Positions 7,951 through 17,392 of a DNA stretch of 64,000 nucleotides are shown here, piece by piece. This stretch comes from Salibacterium aidingense DSM 18341 (GTDB taxonomy: Bacteria > Bacillota > Bacilli > Bacillales > Marinococcaceae). Every line of letters starts with the position of its first letter. Position 1 is the first letter of the stretch. The translations under genes and the position numbers were made by a program. A model generated the notes under the pieces. It was not told the origin of the DNA. It was given only the letters and a program-made list of their open reading frames with translations, and ran no database searches. The DNA lies in NCBI RefSeq assembly GCF_000429685.1, contig NZ_AUCI01000002.1, forward strand, positions 124,001-188,000, in the 5' to 3' direction.

Positions 7951-9120
7951 ATGTTTGCTGCAATTACTAAAAATGGCCAACGAGTCATCCTGGAACCTTT
8001 TCTTATTGGTTCTCTTTCTTTACCTCCGCCGTATTATTGTCCCGTCTGCAGGGAAGAAGTGATATTGAAAAAAGGAACGAGAAGACGATGGCACTTTGCT
8101 CACCGCAGCTTTTCCAACTGCGCATCGGAACCTGAGTCAGAAGACCATCTGAATGGAAAAGCAGCGTTATATCATTGGCTTACTTCCCAAGGTTTGACCC
8201 CATTTCTCGAAGTATTTCTCCCCTCTATCCAACGACAGGCTGATATTTTATTCACCTTTCAGAATCGAACCTATGCGATCGAATATCAATGTGCTGCAAT
8301 TTCCGTGGAAGACGTGGTGCAGCGGTCCCAAGACTACCTCTCCCAGCAGATAGCCCCCCTCTGGATTTATTCTTCCAGCCGCCTGCGGCCCGCGGGTTCT
8401 TCCACCTATTCTATTCATTCTTTCGAATGGTCCGGTTTACGAGAAGCGGCATTTGCCCAAAGACCAGCCCTGGTCTATTTTGCTCCGCGGGACAGACGTT
8501 TTTACTTTTTATTTCCGAATGCCGTGCTTTCTCCTATTGTTGCCTTTGCCGACCTTTACACCCTGCCGCTGTCGTCCTTAAAGGTCTCCCAGCTAACAGA
8601 GCTGCCCTTGACGAAAGAAGGAAAACAGATCTGGAGAAGACAATGGCTCCGGCAGAAGAAAAAATGGCGTTACCAGCGTAATCACTGGCAGACGCGCCAG
8701 GACAGCCGCTACGCCAGACAAATATTTGCTGCTCATTGCTCAGATATTCCCTATTTTCCATGGGAGGCAGGCTGGCCGGTTGGGGGAATGTATTACCTCA
8801 ATACAGAGCCTCATTTATGGCAAAGTCTGTTCCTCCTGAAGCTGCAAAGTTCTTTTCCCCTTTACCGCCAATTTTCTACGCAGGCAGCAGGCGATATTTT
8901 TTCTCCGGTGGTAACAAGACATTTATCAACAAAATCCTTCCCTTTAATCAAAGACCCCCTGGAAAAAGCCATAAGATCCTATTTATATCTGCTTGAAAAA
9001 ATGGGAATTGTTTATCGGACGGACACAGGATGGAAAAGAGTAACAGATATCCAGATGCCGGCCTCTTTAGATGAAGGATATAGCATGGATAAAAAGTGGC
9101 ATCAACGCATATTTTACTGA
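7951..9120 (+). CDS. coiA: Competence protein CoiA
   Basis: The 389-residue protein has an N-terminal zinc-ribbon-like region (Cys30-x2-Cys33, WHFAH at 47-51, Cys57), then EDHLNGKAALYHWL, and a PD-(D/E)xK nuclease-like core: QADIL (Asp98), AIEYQ (Glu111, Gln113). CoiA is a cytosolic factor induced in competence that promotes recombination of incoming DNA. The C-terminal half is rich in Arg, Trp and Tyr and less conserved. AAAGGAG precedes the ATG. MecA, which represses competence, is its upstream neighbour. Confidence 0.93.
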   Translation: MFAAITKNGQRVILEPFLIGSLSLPPPYYCPVCREEVILKKGTRRRWHFAHRSFSNCASEPESEDHLNGKAALYHWLTSQGLTPFLEVFLPSIQRQADILFTFQNRTYAIEYQCAAISVEDVVQRSQDYLSQQIAPLWIYSSSRLRPAGSSTYSIHSFEWSGLREAAFAQRPALVYFAPRDRRFYFLFPNAVLSPIVAFADLYTLPLSSLKVSQLTELPLTKEGKQIWRRQWLRQKKKWRYQRNHWQTRQDSRYARQIFAAHCSDIPYFPWEAGWPVGGMYYLNTEPHLWQSLFLLKLQSSFPLYRQFSTQAAGDIFSPVVTRHLSTKSFPLIKDPLEKAIRSYLYLLEKMGIVYRTDTGWKRVTDIQMPASLDEGYSMDKKWHQRIFY

Positions 9121-9202
9121 TATGTACCACTTCGTAGATTATAACATTGGTTTTTCTTCCCTATGTTCGGTAAAATTGGAAGAGAATATTGGAGGTGTCT
9201 AT

Positions 9203-11020
9203 ATGAGCACACAGGAAACAAAGCAGTTACCTAAAAGAGAGGAAGTCCCAAAAGAATGGACCTGGGATCTCGAAGATATTTTTGCCACGGATGAAGAGTG
9301 GGAAAAAGAATTTAAAGAAATAAAGGAATTCATCCCGAAAATGGAATCCTTTAAAGGTACATTGGGAGACGCAGCTGAAAACCTGTACCAATGCCTGCAG
9401 ACACAGGATGAACTCGGTGCCAGATTCGGACGCTTGTTTTCTTACGCCCATATGCGGGCAGATCAGGATACAGGAAACTCTTTTTATCAGGGGCTGGAAG
9501 ACCGTGCTTCTAGTATGGCAGCGAAACTCGGGCAGGCGATGGCTTATGTAACCCCGGAAATACTATCAATACCGGAAGGAACAATTTCCTCGTTTCTAAG
9601 TGAACATGAAGGGCTGTCTTTTTATAAACAGGCGCTCGAAGAAATAAACGAGGAACGTCCACACGTACTAAGTGAGTCAGAAGAATCCCTTCTTGCTCAG
9701 GTATCCGAAGTAACCTCTTCCCCCGGTAATACATTTGGGATGCTGAATAATGCCGATTTAAAATTCCCATCTATACAAGATGAAAATGGAGAAGAGGTGC
9801 AGGTCACGCATGGAAGGATCCTCCGTTTTTTTGAAAGTGATGACCGGAGAGTCCGCAGAGATGCCTTCAAAGCTGTGTATGATACCTACCAAAAGTATAA
9901 GAACACCTTTTCAAGCACACTCAGCGGGGAAGTGAAAAAGCACTTGTTCACTGCCAATGTGCGAAATTACCAATCAGCGAGAGAAGCTGCATTAAGTTCC
10001 AATCATATTCCGGAAATCGTATATGATCAGCTTGTTGATACAGTGAATAATCACTTACATTTACTGCACCGTTATGTTCGTTTAAGAAAACGGGTTCTTC
10101 AACTGGATGAAATTCATAACTATGATTTATATACGCCTCTGGTAAAAGATGTGGACATGAAAATAAGCTACGAAGAGGCCCAGAAACAAGTCCTGAAAGC
10201 GGTAGAGCCCCTGGGAGAAGAATACGTCCATACGGTGGCTGAAGGATTTAAGAGCCGCTGGATTGATGTATACGAAAATGAAGGAAAACGCAGTGGTGCC
10301 TATTCTTCGGGAGCATACGGAACAAAACCTTACATTTTAATGAATTGGCAGGATAACGTTAATAACATGTTTACTCTGGCGCATGAGCTTGGCCATTCGA
10401 TGCACAGCTTTTTCAGCCGCAGGGAACAGCAGGTTCGTTATTCGGATTACACCATTTTCGTAGCGGAGGTAGCTTCGACAGTCAATGAATCCCTGCTTAA
10501 TGATTATATGTTAAAGACAACGGAGGATAAAAAGCAGCGCATGTACCTCCTTAATAATTTTCTGGAAGGATTTCGAGGTACTGTGTTCCGTCAGACGATG
10601 TTTGCTGAATTTGAGCAGCTTATCCATGAAAAAGCCGCGGCTGGGGAACCATTGACGCCGGATCTGCTTGAGAAGGAATATTATCAGTTAAATGAAAAAT
10701 ACTTTGGAGCCGATATGACAGTGGATGATGAAATTTCTTTAGAATGGTCCCGTATCCCCCACTTTTACATGAACTTCTATGTTTATCAGTACGCTACTGG
10801 TTACAGCGCAGCGGCTGCTCTCTCCCGGCAGATTCTAGAAGAAGGGAAACCGGCTGTGGACAGATATCTGGCGTTTCTGCAATCCGGCAGTTCAGATTAT
10901 CCGATTAATCTTTTGAAAAAAGCCGGAGTCGACATGACTTCCCCCGCACCCGTGGAAGAAGCGATGGGGCTGTTTGAAAAAACGCTCGATGAAATGGAAC
11001 AATTATTGGAGGAAGGATAA
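9203..11020 (+). CDS. pepF: Oligoendopeptidase F (M3 family)
   Basis: The 605-residue cytosolic zinc peptidase carries HELGH at residues 394-398 within LAHELGHSMHSFFSRRE and the third zinc ligand Glu422 in EVASTVNE, as in the M3B family. PepF cleaves oligopeptides of about 7-17 residues; the family has been linked to sporulation and peptide-signal turnover. The ATG at 9203 has GGAGGTG upstream and begins just before the family N terminus KEWTWDLEDIF; an earlier in-frame start at 9071 would overlap coiA. Confidence 0.95.
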   Translation: MSTQETKQLPKREEVPKEWTWDLEDIFATDEEWEKEFKEIKEFIPKMESFKGTLGDAAENLYQCLQTQDELGARFGRLFSYAHMRADQDTGNSFYQGLEDRASSMAAKLGQAMAYVTPEILSIPEGTISSFLSEHEGLSFYKQALEEINEERPHVLSESEESLLAQVSEVTSSPGNTFGMLNNADLKFPSIQDENGEEVQVTHGRILRFFESDDRRVRRDAFKAVYDTYQKYKNTFSSTLSGEVKKHLFTANVRNYQSAREAALSSNHIPEIVYDQLVDTVNNHLHLLHRYVRLRKRVLQLDEIHNYDLYTPLVKDVDMKISYEEAQKQVLKAVEPLGEEYVHTVAEGFKSRWIDVYENEGKRSGAYSSGAYGTKPYILMNWQDNVNNMFTLAHELGHSMHSFFSRREQQVRYSDYTIFVAEVASTVNESLLNDYMLKTTEDKKQRMYLLNNFLEGFRGTVFRQTMFAEFEQLIHEKAAAGEPLTPDLLEKEYYQLNEKYFGADMTVDDEISLEWSRIPHFYMNFYVYQYATGYSAAAALSRQILEEGKPAVDRYLAFLQSGSSDYPINLLKKAGVDMTSPAPVEEAMGLFEKTLDEMEQLLEEG

Positions 11021-11026
11021 AGATAT

Positions 11027-11070
11027 AAAAAAACATCTCCTCTGCCGTCCGGAAGAGGAGATGTTTTTTT
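11027..11070. terminator. Intrinsic terminator after pepF (usable from both sides)
   Basis: AAAAAAACATCTCCTCT (11027-11043) and AGAGGAGATGTTTTTTT (11054-11070) form a perfect 17-pair stem. A-rich and T-rich flanks let it act on both strands, so it may also stop the minus-strand transcripts. Confidence 0.92.
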
Positions 11071-11142
11071 AATTATCCCAAGTGTCCGAGAGTTCCCGCT
11101 TGCATTGCAACCAGACGCCTTTAATCCTTCAATACACGGAGG

Positions 11143-11186
11143 ATAAGGCCCGCTGAGGGAAGTTTTCCTTCCTGGCCTTATTATTT
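11143..11186. repeat. Inverted repeat beside the small membrane gene
   Basis: ATAAGGCC and GGCCTTAT arms enclose a GGGAAG/CTTCC inner stem. It lies at the 3' end of the minus-strand small membrane gene and may protect or end its mRNA, but there is no clean T run. Confidence 0.4.
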
Positions 11187-11357
11187 TATATGAACACCTT
11201 TAAACCTGTGCCGTTCGTTGAAAAAAAACACTGAAAAAAATATCGATATAAACAATAAAAGTGCTCCGATAATCAGCGGGAACATCCCGATTAAACCCAA
11301 GACAAACATAATGAAACTAACCAGTATACTTCCCAGGCTGAGCATTACCTTTTTCAT
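11181..11357 (-). CDS. Small two-helix membrane protein
   Basis: A 58-residue frame starts at an ATG preceded by AGAGGG six bases away. It holds two hydrophobic helices (roughly residues 5-23 and 26-48), separated by GMFP, and a basic tail NERHRFKG. It is probably an inner-membrane protein of unknown function, in the same direction as the spxH unit and 82 bases downstream of it. Confidence 0.55.
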   Translation of the reverse strand: MKKVMLSLGSILVSFIMFVLGLIGMFPLIIGALLLFISIFFSVFFFNERHRFKGVHIK

Positions 11358-11439
11358 AACCATCCCTCTTCATCTCCGTTTGTACTATTTTTATGGAAAA
11401 AGAGAGAATGTTATGACCAGCATGCCTCCAGACTTGGAT

Positions 11440-12357
11440 TTAGCGGAGGACACGCCAAAAAGTACCGTATTTGACGGGCACCTGTTCAATTTTCTGCTGA
11501 AGCGCCAGTTCATTAAGTTTTGCTTTTGCGACGCGCTCACTCCAGTCGAAGACTACAGCTACTTCTTTTGTGGCAACAAATTCATAGCGGTCCATAAACG
11601 TTTGAAGGTCTATTTTTTCTTTAGGAACAGGAGCTTCTCCGAGCATTTCTTTCATGATATCAACGTAAATTCCGTAGGAATAAAGACCGGATACTTTTAA
11701 GCCGCCATCTTCGACACGATCATTGAAAAAAAGGAAGGTAGGCGCCTTATCAACTTCCATTTCTTTCGTGGCTTTCATATCGCACTGCAATGCTTTTACA
11801 GCGCAGTGGGATTGAATGTCTTTCTTAAACTCCTCTACATCCAATCCGACATAATCGGCACATTCAATCAGCACCTGTTCATCAGCGATATTTTTTTTAT
11901 CTAGAAACAGCATTTCCCTGAGCCGCCTGAAAAACACCGTAGCCAGCTGTCGTCCCTGCATTTCAGCAGCCTTAACAGCAAGCGAGGGGGCATAGGGAGA
12001 ATTTACCGGATTTTCAAGCCAAATATCTCCATCACAGGACATTCCCGTTTTACTGGCGGTTTGCTCATATAACTCGGCCAACTGTTCCTGCTCTTTTTGC
12101 TGGCGGCTTTCTGGAACATTCCACGTATCGAGATCCGCTGCGACAAAAAAGCGCAAGGAAAAATAATGGCCGTACTCAAGCATCAATTTTTTTAAAGTTG
12201 GTTCAAACGCCCAACATTCAGGACAAAGCGGATCCATAAATACGTAAAGTTCAAGCTTTTTTGAAGCACGCTGTGTCATTGTAGCACTTTCCCCAGGAGA
12301 AAGACCGCAGATTCCCAGCTTTTCATTACAATCGAGCTGTTTATCCTTTTTACTCAC
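11440..12357 (-). CDS. spxH: ClpXP adaptor SpxH (YjbH), DsbA-like fold
   Basis: The 305-residue protein shares the B. subtilis YjbH signature: MDPLCPECWAFEPTLKKL (CxxC at 45-48), SGMSCDGDIW-like MSCDGDIW, SPYAPSLAVKAAEMQGR, KKNIADEQVL and VKALQCDMKATKEM. SpxH binds Spx and hands it to ClpXP; its zinc-binding N terminus releases zinc on oxidation. Here the N terminus has Cys10 and Cys17. GTG is the start, with AGGAG nine bases upstream. It is 21 bases after yjbI, the same operon order as in B. subtilis, and its substrate Spx is encoded in this window. Confidence 0.95.
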   Translation of the reverse strand: MSKKDKQLDCNEKLGICGLSPGESATMTQRASKKLELYVFMDPLCPECWAFEPTLKKLMLEYGHYFSLRFFVAADLDTWNVPESRQQKEQEQLAELYEQTASKTGMSCDGDIWLENPVNSPYAPSLAVKAAEMQGRQLATVFFRRLREMLFLDKKNIADEQVLIECADYVGLDVEEFKKDIQSHCAVKALQCDMKATKEMEVDKAPTFLFFNDRVEDGGLKVSGLYSYGIYVDIMKEMLGEAPVPKEKIDLQTFMDRYEFVATKEVAVVFDWSERVAKAKLNELALQQKIEQVPVKYGTFWRVLR

Positions 12358-12378
12358 TGGTCTGGACTCCTTTCTCTG

Positions 12379-12759
12379 TTATTCTTCTGGTGTATTTATC
12401 ATATGTTGCGCGGTGAGTGTTAATCGCTGCAGCATTTCTTCCCGTGCTGGTCCTTCCAGTCCCACTTCATCCATCGCTTCCTCCATGCACGTAAGCCAGG
12501 CTATGGCTCTTTCTTTTGTGATAGTAAAAGGAAGGTGTCTTGCCCGAAGCATTGGATGGCCGTGTTCTTCCGTATAAAGCGAGGGGCCCCCTAAAAACTG
12601 GGTAAGAAACTGTTTTTGTTTCCGGGCTGTTTCTGTTAAATCCTCTGGAAAAATAGGAATTAAATCTTGATGCTGCTTTACTTTGCCATAAAATGTCTCA
12701 ACGAGCTCCTCCAGTACCCCGCTTCCGCCAATTGCTTCAAAAAGGATTTTCTCGGGCAT
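12379..12759 (-). CDS. yjbI: Group II truncated haemoglobin (YjbI)
   Basis: The 126-residue protein has the two-over-two globin pattern: FYGKV with Tyr24 (B10), HPMLRARHLPF with the probable proximal His75 (F8) and Trp88 (G8) in AIAWLTCM. Group II truncated haemoglobins bind oxygen tightly and may protect SpxH or remove reactive species. In B. subtilis YjbI and YjbH are co-transcribed, as here. ATG has GAGGTG upstream. A promoter lies 50 bases upstream. Confidence 0.93.
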   Translation of the reverse strand: MPEKILFEAIGGSGVLEELVETFYGKVKQHQDLIPIFPEDLTETARKQKQFLTQFLGGPSLYTEEHGHPMLRARHLPFTITKERAIAWLTCMEEAMDEVGLEGPAREEMLQRLTLTAQHMINTPEE

Positions 12760-12807
12760 GGGCGTTCACCTCATTCTAAAAAACTTCTAAAGAAAGGCAC
12801 TTGCTTA

Positions 12808-12836
12808 AAGATAACGAGTAACAAGGCCGCTTGCAA
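12808..12836 (-). promoter_or_regulatory. Probable yjbI-spxH promoter
   Basis: On the minus strand TTGCAA (12836-12831) and TATCTT (12813-12808) are 17 bases apart. The rest of 12837-13070 has a GCAGCA/TGCTGC hairpin near 12910 but no gene. Confidence 0.5.
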
Positions 12837-13071
12837 GGGAAACGGATAACTATTACGGATCCCGGTACCAGGCCCGGCCCTGTGGAACACAGATCACAAA
12901 GGCGCTGCAGCACGATGCTGCGAACTTAACCTTTGTATTTTTATCATGCGGCACAAAACCCCTGTAAAAGGATAGTTTCGTTTATTTCAGATTTTCTCAC
13001 ATAATCGTCATTTTCTTATCTTTTATTGTAGCAATGCTGTTACATGACAGCAAACATTTCGATTCTGGACA

Positions 13072-13104
13072 AAAAAAAGGCTATCCCAAAGGGCAGCCTT
13101 TTTT
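13072..13104. terminator. Intrinsic terminator after yjbJ
   Basis: On the minus strand AAAAGGCTGCCC, a TTT loop, and GGGATAGCCTTTTTTTT form a stem with one imperfect position and a strong T run. Confidence 0.8.
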
Positions 13105-13108
13105 CATG

Positions 13109-13768
13109 TTACGTCATGGACTGATAGGAATTCATGACAGCAGGGACATAGGACTGGGTTTCTGTAAACGGTGGAATCCCTCCGTACTGATCCACGTTGC
13201 CCGGCCCGGCATTATAGGCTGCCAGTGCCATGGAGGTATCCCCGTTGTATTTGTCGAGCATATTTCTTAAGTATTTGGTGCCACCTTCAATATTTTCTGC
13301 CGGATCATAGGGGTTCTCTACATTTAAATAGTTAGCCGTTCCCGGCATCAGCTGCATCAGCCCCATTGCTCCGGTGTGACTTTGGGCGTTTGGGTCAAAA
13401 TTGGATTCCTGCTGGATGACAGCGCGGATTAAGGCAGGATCCACTCCAAATTTCTCAGCACTGGATTCAATATAAGCGGAGAAACTTCCTGTTTCAGCTG
13501 CCGATAATGCAGTATCCTTCGCGGGACTGATGTTCTGCTCTGCCTGGTAATAACGGGCACGCTGCTGTGGATCCAAAAATAAAGACGAAGCTGCAGAGGG
13601 GACTCCAGAATTTTTTGCGCCGCTTTCTTCGGAAGACTCGGGTTTAGCTGCCTGTTCCAGGTAAGTCTGGAAGGTAGTCAGAAGCGATGAAAAATGATTC
13701 GCGCCTGTATTCTGCCGGGGGAGGCTGAGCATACGGCCGAGGGTTTGCATTAGTGGATCAATTGACAC
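13109..13768 (-). CDS. yjbJ: Lytic transglycosylase, SLT domain (YjbJ)
   Basis: The 219-residue protein ends in a Slt70-type catalytic domain: IRAVIQQESNFDPNAQS with catalytic Glu121, TGAMGLMQLMPGTA, and MALAAYNAGPGNV. It cleaves peptidoglycan, making 1,6-anhydromuramyl products. The first 90 residues are Ser/Gln-rich and low-complexity, with no signal peptide visible, as in B. subtilis YjbJ. The GTG at 13768 has GAGGTG six bases away; the GTG at 13777 is crowded against it. A terminator follows. Confidence 0.9.
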   Translation of the reverse strand: MSIDPLMQTLGRMLSLPRQNTGANHFSSLLTTFQTYLEQAAKPESSEESGAKNSGVPSAASSLFLDPQQRARYYQAEQNISPAKDTALSAAETGSFSAYIESSAEKFGVDPALIRAVIQQESNFDPNAQSHTGAMGLMQLMPGTANYLNVENPYDPAENIEGGTKYLRNMLDKYNGDTSMALAAYNAGPGNVDQYGGIPPFTETQSYVPAVMNSYQSMT

Positions 13769-13850
13769 TATTTTCACCTCACCTGAGATATAGTTTTAAA
13801 AAAATATAGCAGACTCCCGTGAAAAAGGCAATCGGTCTTATTTGTTATTC

Positions 13851-14435
13851 TTAACGTGCCAATTCCTGTTTTCTGGTAAAAAAACGTTTGATCTTGTTTG
13901 GGGTCGGACGCACAGGAATGTTATGGTCCGTTAGTATGCTGGTTAACCATTTCCTTACTTCTTCTTCTGAAGAGCCTTCGATCTCTATCTCGAAGTCTTC
14001 CGTATCAAGATAAACGCTGTGATCCAGAAAAAGAATTCCTGTTTCATGGGAAGTTTGAGCTCTGTGGGTTTCCAGCGTCCCGAGTTTCTGCAGCATACTT
14101 GTATCCCCAATGAACGGATGCAGACTTTCTTTCACTTCTCCCTCCGGAAGCTCAGCTTGCTCCATAAGCCGTTCTGCTTCCACTTCAGTAAGGGTTTGAT
14201 TCGTTTCAAGCAGTCCTGCCGAAGCCGGCTGTTTTAATGTGAGTTCATAGTTATTGTTTTTTGTTCGAACCCGCAGTGCTGCTCCTTGTTCTTTAATTTC
14301 TAACGCCGGTGTATCAAAATAGGTGTTCGCCTGCCAAAAAAATTGAGGCGGTTTAATCTGATACGTATCAGCCAGTATATCAAACTCGTTCCGGGTTAAA
14401 AGGTTTTTTTCCTCTATCTCCGTTTCTTTTGCCAT
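13851..14435 (-). CDS. yjbK: CYTH-domain triphosphatase-like protein (YjbK)
   Basis: The 194-residue protein begins MAKETEIEEK, with the CYTH ExExK motif (Glu6, Glu8, Lys10), then ANTYFDTP, AALRVRTKNNNYELTLKQP and FLDHSVYLDTEDFEIEIEG. CYTH enzymes bind triphosphate groups in a tunnel with Mg2+ and act as inorganic or organic triphosphatases. It lies next to the alarmone synthetase and NAD kinase genes, so a nucleotide or polyphosphate substrate is reasonable, but it is not shown by the sequence. Confidence 0.92.
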   Translation of the reverse strand: MAKETEIEEKNLLTRNEFDILADTYQIKPPQFFWQANTYFDTPALEIKEQGAALRVRTKNNNYELTLKQPASAGLLETNQTLTEVEAERLMEQAELPEGEVKESLHPFIGDTSMLQKLGTLETHRAQTSHETGILFLDHSVYLDTEDFEIEIEGSSEEEVRKWLTSILTDHNIPVRPTPNKIKRFFTRKQELAR

Positions 14436-14627
14436 GGTTTTTCCTCGCTTTCTTCCTGACTTAAAGACGTAACGAATGATTTTATGATATCATATCGTTT
14501 GGAAAACGTCGTACGTCTTCCAGGATATTTTGTTCATGTTTTGGCGTAATGAGGGGGAAATTGCGCTTTTTTTTATGCTGTGAAGATGTGGTAAAATGCG
14601 GATAGATGGATGAAACGAGGTGGAGCA

Positions 14628-15008
14628 ATGGAACACATATTGACCGTGACCGAAACAAAAGTAAAATATCAAACGTTGTATTTAATACCTATTGAAGATT
14701 GGCCGGAAAAAGAATGGGCCACGCTGGAAGATGGAGGGAGAATGCTTGCTGATTCGGATGCATTAGCTTTTGTCTATACGCTGGAATCTCCAGAATCTTT
14801 CGTGCAGCTGAGAATGCCTAAATCCATCTGGCCTGCTTTGAAAGAAGCTTATGAACAGGAACTTGGCGTATGCGTGAAAGGACCGGATGTACTAGACCTG
14901 CCTCTCTTTCCTGCAGAATTAGCTTTTATTCTTGATAACGTCCCTGGTAACGGGAATTATGGGTCTTTCATGGTGGAGGCAGTAGAGGAAGCCTTTCAGT
15001 TAACATAA
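14628..15008 (+). CDS. yjbL: UPF0738 protein YjbL
   Basis: The 126-residue protein fits the YjbL family by position and size: EHILTVTETKVKYQTLYLIPIEDW, DALAFVYTLESPESFVQLRMP and FPAELAFILDNVPGNGNYG. Its function is unknown. The ATG at 14628 has GAGGTGGAG close upstream; an in-frame ATG at 14610 lacks a site. It is the first gene of the yjbL-yjbM-nadK-yjbO string, divergent from yjbK. Confidence 0.88.
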   Translation: MEHILTVTETKVKYQTLYLIPIEDWPEKEWATLEDGGRMLADSDALAFVYTLESPESFVQLRMPKSIWPALKEAYEQELGVCVKGPDVLDLPLFPAELAFILDNVPGNGNYGSFMVEAVEEAFQLT

Positions 15009-15028
15009 AAATTACGTCAGGAAACAAG

Positions 15029-15670
15029 GTGGTGCTTGTTATTAGTAATTGGGACACGTTTTTAACTCCCTATGTGCAAGCAGTAGAAGAATTGAAAGTA
15101 AAACTAAAAGGACTTCGGGAACAGTATCAATTATCCTCCAAACATACGCCGATTGAATTTGTAACCGGCCGGGTAAAACCAGTTACAAGCATATTGGAAA
15201 AAGCGCAGCGCAAAAACATTCCTTTGGACCGAATAGCACGGGAGATGCAGGATATTGCCGGCGTACGGCTGGTCTGCCAGTTTGTAAATGATATTGATAC
15301 TATCGTGGAGCTGATACGTTCCCGGTCCGATTTTAAAGTAATAGAAGAACGGGATTATATAAAAAGGAAAAAAGATAGCGGCTATCGTTCGTATCATATG
15401 GTGATTGAATATCCGGTCCATACAATAGACGGGGAAAAATTTGTTCTGGTCGAACTGCAGGTGCGGACGATGGCAATGAATTTCTGGGCAACGATTGAAC
15501 ATTCATTAAATTATAAATACAGCGGTGAAATCCCGGATGAAATTAAAGAGCGTCTTCAGCGAGCGGCAGAGGCTGCTTTTCAGCTGGACGAAGAAATGTC
15601 CAAGATTAAGGGAGAGGTCCGGGAAGCGCAGCAGATTATTACAAAAAACCGCGAAAGTTCATCAAAATAA
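15029..15670 (+). CDS. relQ: Small alarmone synthetase RelQ/SasB (YjbM)
   Basis: The 213-residue protein closely follows B. subtilis Yjb[70 protein letters not shown] and [24 protein letters not shown]. It transfers pyrophosphate from ATP to GDP/GTP/GMP to make (p)ppGpp and has no hydrolase domain. The start is one of two tandem GTGs (15029 or 15032), with CAGGA upstream. It is 20 bases after yjbL and 25 before nadK. Confidence 0.95.
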   Translation: MVLVISNWDTFLTPYVQAVEELKVKLKGLREQYQLSSKHTPIEFVTGRVKPVTSILEKAQRKNIPLDRIAREMQDIAGVRLVCQFVNDIDTIVELIRSRSDFKVIEERDYIKRKKDSGYRSYHMVIEYPVHTIDGEKFVLVELQVRTMAMNFWATIEHSLNYKYSGEIPDEIKERLQRAAEAAFQLDEEMSKIKGEVREAQQIITKNRESSSK

Positions 15671-15695
15671 AATAGACAGCAAGGGAGGCAGCAAT

Positions 15696-16496
15696 ATGCA
15701 TTTCACGGTAACTTCACGGGGCGATGACCTGTCGGATACATTAAAAAAAGATATAACCGCTGGTTTGGAAGAACATGGATTAACCGAAAACCATGAACAT
15801 CCGGAAGTAGTAATTAGTGTGGGGGGAGACGGCACTCTGCTGGAAGCCTTTCACAGTTATTACGAATGGCTTGATCACACCTGTTTTGTCGGTATTCATA
15901 CGGGCCATCTTGGGTTTTATGCGGATTGGCAGCCGGAGGAAGTTGAGAAGCTCGTTATCCATATCGCCAAAACCCCTTTTCAGGTGGTAGAGTATCCCCT
16001 TCTGGAAGTAGTGGTCCGTCACTTTGACTCCAAAGAATCGGACCGTTATCTGGCATTAAACGAATGTACGGTGAAAACATTGGAAGGGTCTCTTGTGTGT
16101 AATGTAGATATTAAGGGGGAACCCTTTGAAACCTTTCGGGGCGATGGGCTGTGTATCTCCACCCCGTCAGGGAGTACTGCCTACAATAAAGCATTATCCG
16201 GTGCCATTATTCATCCCTCCCTCCCTTCGATGCAGTTAACAGAAATGGCATCAATCAATAATAGGGTATACCGAACGGTAGGTTCTCCTTTAATATTGCC
16301 GCAGCATCATACCTGTCTATTGAAACCGTTAAATGATGTGGAAATGCAGATTACGGTCGATCATACTTCCATGGTCGACCAATCCATTAAATCTATTCAA
16401 TGCCGGGTTGCAGAAGAAAATGTCAGGTTTGCCCGTTTTCGCCCATTTCCATTCTGGAAACGGGTAAAGGAGTCGTTTATCGGAGAAGGGGAGTAA
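15696..16496 (+). CDS. nadK: NAD kinase
   Basis: The 266-residue protein has the NAD kinase core: [12 protein letters not shown] (GGD at 43-45), [31 protein letters not shown] and [21 protein letters not shown]. It phosphorylates NAD to NADP in the cytosol with ATP or polyphosphate. The ATG at 15696 has AGGGAGG upstream; the frame is open back to 15525 but that part overlaps relQ. Gene order relQ-nadK-yjbO matches B. subtilis yjbMNO. Confidence 0.96.
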   Translation: MHFTVTSRGDDLSDTLKKDITAGLEEHGLTENHEHPEVVISVGGDGTLLEAFHSYYEWLDHTCFVGIHTGHLGFYADWQPEEVEKLVIHIAKTPFQVVEYPLLEVVVRHFDSKESDRYLALNECTVKTLEGSLVCNVDIKGEPFETFRGDGLCISTPSGSTAYNKALSGAIIHPSLPSMQLTEMASINNRVYRTVGSPLILPQHHTCLLKPLNDVEMQITVDHTSMVDQSIKSIQCRVAEENVRFARFRPFPFWKRVKESFIGEGE

Positions 16497-16499
16497 CGG

Positions 16500-17390
16500 A
16501 TGGAAAAGTTCCATAAGCTGAAATGGACGATTTCTGCAAACGAACATGGAAAAAAAGTGAAAACCGTTTTAAGGCAGTGCAAGGGGATGTCAGCAGGTAC
16601 TTGGAAGACAGTAAATAAAGACGGCTGTGTCACAAGAAACGGTGTGAACAGTTCCGGCCAGGATATGGTGGAGGACGGAGACATCCTCCAGATATATCTG
16701 CCAAAAACATCTTTTCCACCGGCGATTGAGGCAGTGGACCTCCCCCTTGATATCCTTTTTGAAGACGATCATCTGTTAATAATCAATAAGGATCCGTTCC
16801 TCCCGACTCTGCCTGGGAGGGGACGGGAGATAGAGACGCTTGCCGGAGCAGTCCGTTCCTATTACGAAAAGAAAAATATACGGGCTTCTTTTCATGCTGT
16901 ATCCAGATTGGACAGGCAGACCAGCGGCATCGTAACAATTGCCAAACATCGTTTTGCCCATCAGCGTCTGGCCGCCTTATTCGATAGGTACGCCGGCCTG
17001 AAAAAGTATGTTGGTGTAGCGGACGGGAGATGGTTTCCTTCTGAAGGCCTTATTGATGCACCGATCGAACGCAGACCGGACAGTATTGTTAAACAGCATG
17101 TTACGGCTCAGGGGAAGCGGGCCAAAACGGGTTTCTACGTCAGCAGCAGATTAAGTAATACTTCTGTGGTCCATTACACCCTTTACAGCGGCAGAACTCA
17201 TCAGATTCGGGTACATAGTGCTTATATCGGACACCCCCTGGCGGGGGATGACTTATATGGAGAATCCAGCTCTGCTATTCCCCGGCAGGCGCTTCATGCC
17301 CACCAGCTTCGTTTTTGTCATCCGGTGACCGAAGAATGGAAGACAGTGGAAGCAGATCTTCCGCAGGACATGCGGCAAATCATGCCGTAA
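16500..17390 (+). CDS. yjbO: RluA-family pseudouridine synthase (YjbO)
   Basis: The 296-residue protein has an S4-like N terminus and the RluA catalytic motif SRLDRQTSGIVTIAKH with Asp138, then KKYVGVADG, YSGRTHQIRVHSAYIGHPLAGDDLYG and ALHAHQL. It isomerises uridine to pseudouridine in an RNA target, usually 23S rRNA for this family. It starts three bases after nadK, with GGGGAG upstream, so it is translationally close. It converges on prpE, two bases away. The exact RNA site is unknown. Confidence 0.92.
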   Translation: MEKFHKLKWTISANEHGKKVKTVLRQCKGMSAGTWKTVNKDGCVTRNGVNSSGQDMVEDGDILQIYLPKTSFPPAIEAVDLPLDILFEDDHLLIINKDPFLPTLPGRGREIETLAGAVRSYYEKKNIRASFHAVSRLDRQTSGIVTIAKHRFAHQRLAALFDRYAGLKKYVGVADGRWFPSEGLIDAPIERRPDSIVKQHVTAQGKRAKTGFYVSSRLSNTSVVHYTLYSGRTHQIRVHSAYIGHPLAGDDLYGESSSAIPRQALHAHQLRFCHPVTEEWKTVEADLPQDMRQIMP

Positions 17391-17392
17391 AC

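Noticed and set aside
12861-12880. TGGTACCG-type motif on the minus strand upstream of yjbI, resembling a T-box core
   Set aside because: The flanks do not fit AGGGTGGNACCGCG, there is no specifier stem or following terminator, and the gene is not an amino-acid gene.
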